Positions 20,595 through 22,234 of a stretch of 22,234 nucleotides of DNA are shown here, piece by piece; the stretch's first letter is position 1, and the number at the start of each line of letters is the position of its first letter. The DNA is from an uncultured Erythrobacteraceae bacterium. GTDB taxonomy: Bacteria > Pseudomonadota > Alphaproteobacteria > Sphingomonadales > Sphingomonadaceae. The DNA is taken from contig CATMNW010000009.1 in assembly GCA_950071875.1 (NCBI GenBank), positions 1 through 22,234 of the forward strand, given 5' to 3'. A program made the translations under genes and the position numbers. Below the pieces are notes generated by a model. The model saw only the letters and a program-made list of their open reading frames with translations. It made no database searches and was not told the DNA's origin.

Positions 20595-21959
20595 CTATCG
20601 CATCAACACGAGTTCTTCCGCCATCGTCGGGTGGATCGCGGTGGTCGCATCGAAGTCCGCCTTGGTCAGCCCTGCCTTCACAGCGATGGCCGCCGCCTGC
20701 ATCATTTCGGGCGCCTCGGGGGCTATCATGTGGATGCCGACGATCTTTCCGCTGTCGCCGTCGCAGATCATTTTCATCAAGCTGCGCTCGTTGCGGCCCG
20801 CAAGCACGTTCTTCATCGGGCGGAAGTCGGACAGGTAGACTTTGACGCTGCCGAGCTTGTTCTTGGCCTCGCCCTCGGTCATGCCGACAGCCGCGATCGG
20901 CGGATGGCTGAAGACGGCGCTGGGAATGCAGCTATGGTCAACCGCGACCGGGTCGTGCCCGCCGAACACGGTGTCGGCAAAGGCCTGCCCTTCGCGGATC
21001 GCGACGGGGGTCAACTGCACGCGATCGGTGACATCGCCGACGGCGTGGATGTGATCGACGTTCGTCTTGGAAAAGCGATCGACCTTGATCTCTCCATTTT
21101 CGCCGAGTTCCACACCAGCCTTGTCGAGGCCCAGTCCTTCCGTGTTGGGAATGCGGCCCACGGCGAACAGGACCAGGTCCGCTTTCTCTTCGTCGCAGTC
21201 GCTCATCTTCACGAAATACCCGCCGTCTTCGCACGGCTTGATGTATTCGAATGTGGTGTTGAAGCGGAACTTGATTCCCTTCATCGTGCTGATCTGCAGC
21301 AGGCGGTCGCGCACCGCCTCGTCATAGCTGCGAAGCAGGCGGTCTCCGCGATTGACGATGTGAACTTCGCAGCCGAATTCATTAAAGATACCGGCGAATT
21401 CGTTGGCGATATATCCGCCGCCGGCAATGATGATCTTCTTTGGCAGTTCGTCGAGGTGAAACGCTTCGTTCGAACTGATGGCATGTTCCGCCCCCTGGCA
21501 TTCGGGCATGCGCGGACGTGCGCCGGTTGCGATCAGGATGTGCTTCGCGGTGACCGTCTTGCCGCTCGCAAGGGTGATTTCGTGCGGGCCGGTAATTTCG
21601 GCACGTTCATGGAAGATGGTGACGTCATGCGTCTCGAGCGTGTTCGTATACGCACCTTCGATCCGTTCCACATCGGCCAGGACGTTGTCGCGCAGTGCCT
21701 TCCAGTCGAACTTCTTGCCTTCGATTTCCCAGCCGAATTTCTGGCAGTCTTCCAGGTCTTCAGCGAAGTGGGCACCGTAAACGAGCATCTTCTTGGGCAC
21801 GCAGCCGCGAATGACACAGGTGCCACCGACGCGGTGTTCTTCGGCAATGGCGACCTTTGCGCCGTGCGCCGCCGATACCCGGCTGGCGCGAACACCGCCC
21901 GAACCGGCACCGATGGTAAAAAGGTCGAAATCGTATTCGTCGCGCGGTTCGCTGGCCAA
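20595..21959 (-). CDS. gor: Glutathione-disulfide reductase (TTG start)
   Basis: NADPH-dependent reduction of oxidised glutathione. 454 residues from the TTG at 21959. FAD motif TIGAGSGGVRASRVSA, redox disulfide GGTCVIRGCVPKK with C48 and C53, NADPH domain GGGYIANEFAGIFNEFG followed by NRGDRLLRSYDE (arginines that favour NADPH), FAVGRIPNTEGLGL, AVGDVTDRVQLTPVA, and C-terminal HPTMAEE (H443, E448), the proton-relay pair. An upstream in-frame GTG at 22004 exists but has no ribosome binding site. The TTG has GGAGA (21966-21970) about 6 bases before it and gives the normal length. Isolated gene, downstream of a divergent start at 22127. Confidence 0.96.
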   Translation of the reverse strand: MASEPRDEYDFDLFTIGAGSGGVRASRVSAAHGAKVAIAEEHRVGGTCVIRGCVPKKMLVYGAHFAEDLEDCQKFGWEIEGKKFDWKALRDNVLADVERIEGAYTNTLETHDVTIFHERAEITGPHEITLASGKTVTAKHILIATGARPRMPECQGAEHAISSNEAFHLDELPKKIIIAGGGYIANEFAGIFNEFGCEVHIVNRGDRLLRSYDEAVRDRLLQISTMKGIKFRFNTTFEYIKPCEDGGYFVKMSDCDEEKADLVLFAVGRIPNTEGLGLDKAGVELGENGEIKVDRFSKTNVDHIHAVGDVTDRVQLTPVAIREGQAFADTVFGGHDPVAVDHSCIPSAVFSHPPIAAVGMTEGEAKNKLGSVKVYLSDFRPMKNVLAGRNERSLMKMICDGDSGKIVGIHMIAPEAPEMMQAAAIAVKAGLTKADFDATTAIHPTMAEELVLMR

Positions 21960-22126
21960 AGCCTGTCTCCAATCTGCTTTCGCTGCCGCACTTGGGGTAT
22001 CCACGGTCGCAGGACAAGGCCCGGCGCGCCAACTCGCGGGAACCGGGACGCGCTCCGGCCCATTGAAGGAGAAGTCCCTCGGGAGGGGATGCTGCCAATA
22101 CCCGGACCGAAAACGCGGGAGACAGC

Positions 22127-22234
22127 ATGAAAGAACCGATTGCGGACATCGTCGAAGGCGGGACCCGGATCCTGCCCTATCCCTGGAACCTCATTGCCTT
22201 CGCGATAGCGGCGACCGGTGTTGCCTTGCTGGTG
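22127..22234 (+). CDS. Start of a membrane protein gene, unknown (cut by window end)
   Basis: 36 codons are visible: MKEPIADIVEGG, then TRILPYPWNLIAFAIAATGVALLV with a hydrophobic helix from about residue 19. CGGGAG (22116-22121) lies about 5 bases before the ATG. I do not recognise the family from this fragment. It is divergent from gor, with 167 bases between starts. Confidence 0.55.
   Translation, partial: MKEPIADIVEGGTRILPYPWNLIAFAIAATGVALLV

Noticed and set aside
20568..22130. 520-codon open frame on the plus strand over gor
   Set aside because: Mirrors the codon periodicity of glutathione reductase on the other strand and has no domain of its own.
1..22234. CRISPR arrays, tRNA/rRNA genes, insertion sequences, prophage or a defence system
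   Set aside because: No spaced direct repeats, cloverleaf-like structures, transposase or integrase genes, or restriction/toxin partners were seen; ccrM has no endonuclease neighbour.

Overview
The window is GC-rich, gene-dense DNA from an alphaproteobacterium, most likely a sphingomonad (Erythrobacteraceae-like; inferred from gene content, not from a database search). Supporting markers are a CcrM-type GANTC methyltransferase, a 41-residue aa3 oxidase subunit IV next to a split transhydrogenase gene (pntA), a recO/leuB pair preceded by a small orphan protein, and ubiK beside tspO. I see no tRNA, rRNA, insertion sequence, prophage or CRISPR array. The region looks like ordinary chromosome.

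Layout. 1-838 (minus): truncated pntA behind a tiny cytochrome oxidase subunit IV gene. 1026-2444 (plus): an NtrC-type response regulator whose AAA+ domain lacks the residues needed to activate sigma-54. 2467-4358: an SDR oxidoreductase converging on a long folP. 4584-5303: two small unrecognised envelope proteins ending in a strong hairpin. 5539-7516: a ktrB-ktrA potassium uptake operon. 7523-8662 (minus): ccrM. 8663-8839: a dense control region for ccrM. 8840-9958 (minus): an orphan soluble PAS histidine kinase. 9959-10301: a long divergent intergenic region leading to a cold-shock gene and a small helical protein (10302-10798). 10795-13166: rnhB, a PQQ-type sugar dehydrogenase lipoprotein whose start codon overlaps that of rnhB, and a GNAT acetyltransferase. 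13193-17229 (minus): GT2-GtrA glycosyltransferase, leuB, recO, an 84-residue orphan, ubiK and tspO. 17316-20240: two overlapping SDR genes opposite a DAO-family flavoenzyme. 20256-22234: a small two-helix membrane protein with a clear sigma-70-like promoter, glutathione reductase, and the start of an unrecognised membrane protein.

The most interesting place is the 177-bp ccrM upstream region. It holds five GANTC sites (a sixth lies in the end of the kinase gene), a CtrA-like site ending in TTAACCAT, and a perfect DnaA box TTATCCACA. CtrA activation plus methylation feedback on ccrM is known from Caulobacter. Here all three inputs (CtrA, CcrM methylation, DnaA) appear to meet within about 150 bp. 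Second is the NtrC-type regulator with GAFAGA instead of GAFTGA and no arginine fingers. Several genes also have hairpins that touch or contain their start codons.

The genes are mostly independent housekeeping and stress functions: NADPH and glutathione redox balance (pnt, gor), respiration (oxidase subunit IV, ubiK), potassium homeostasis, cell-cycle methylation, folate and leucine synthesis, and DNA repair (recO, rnhB).
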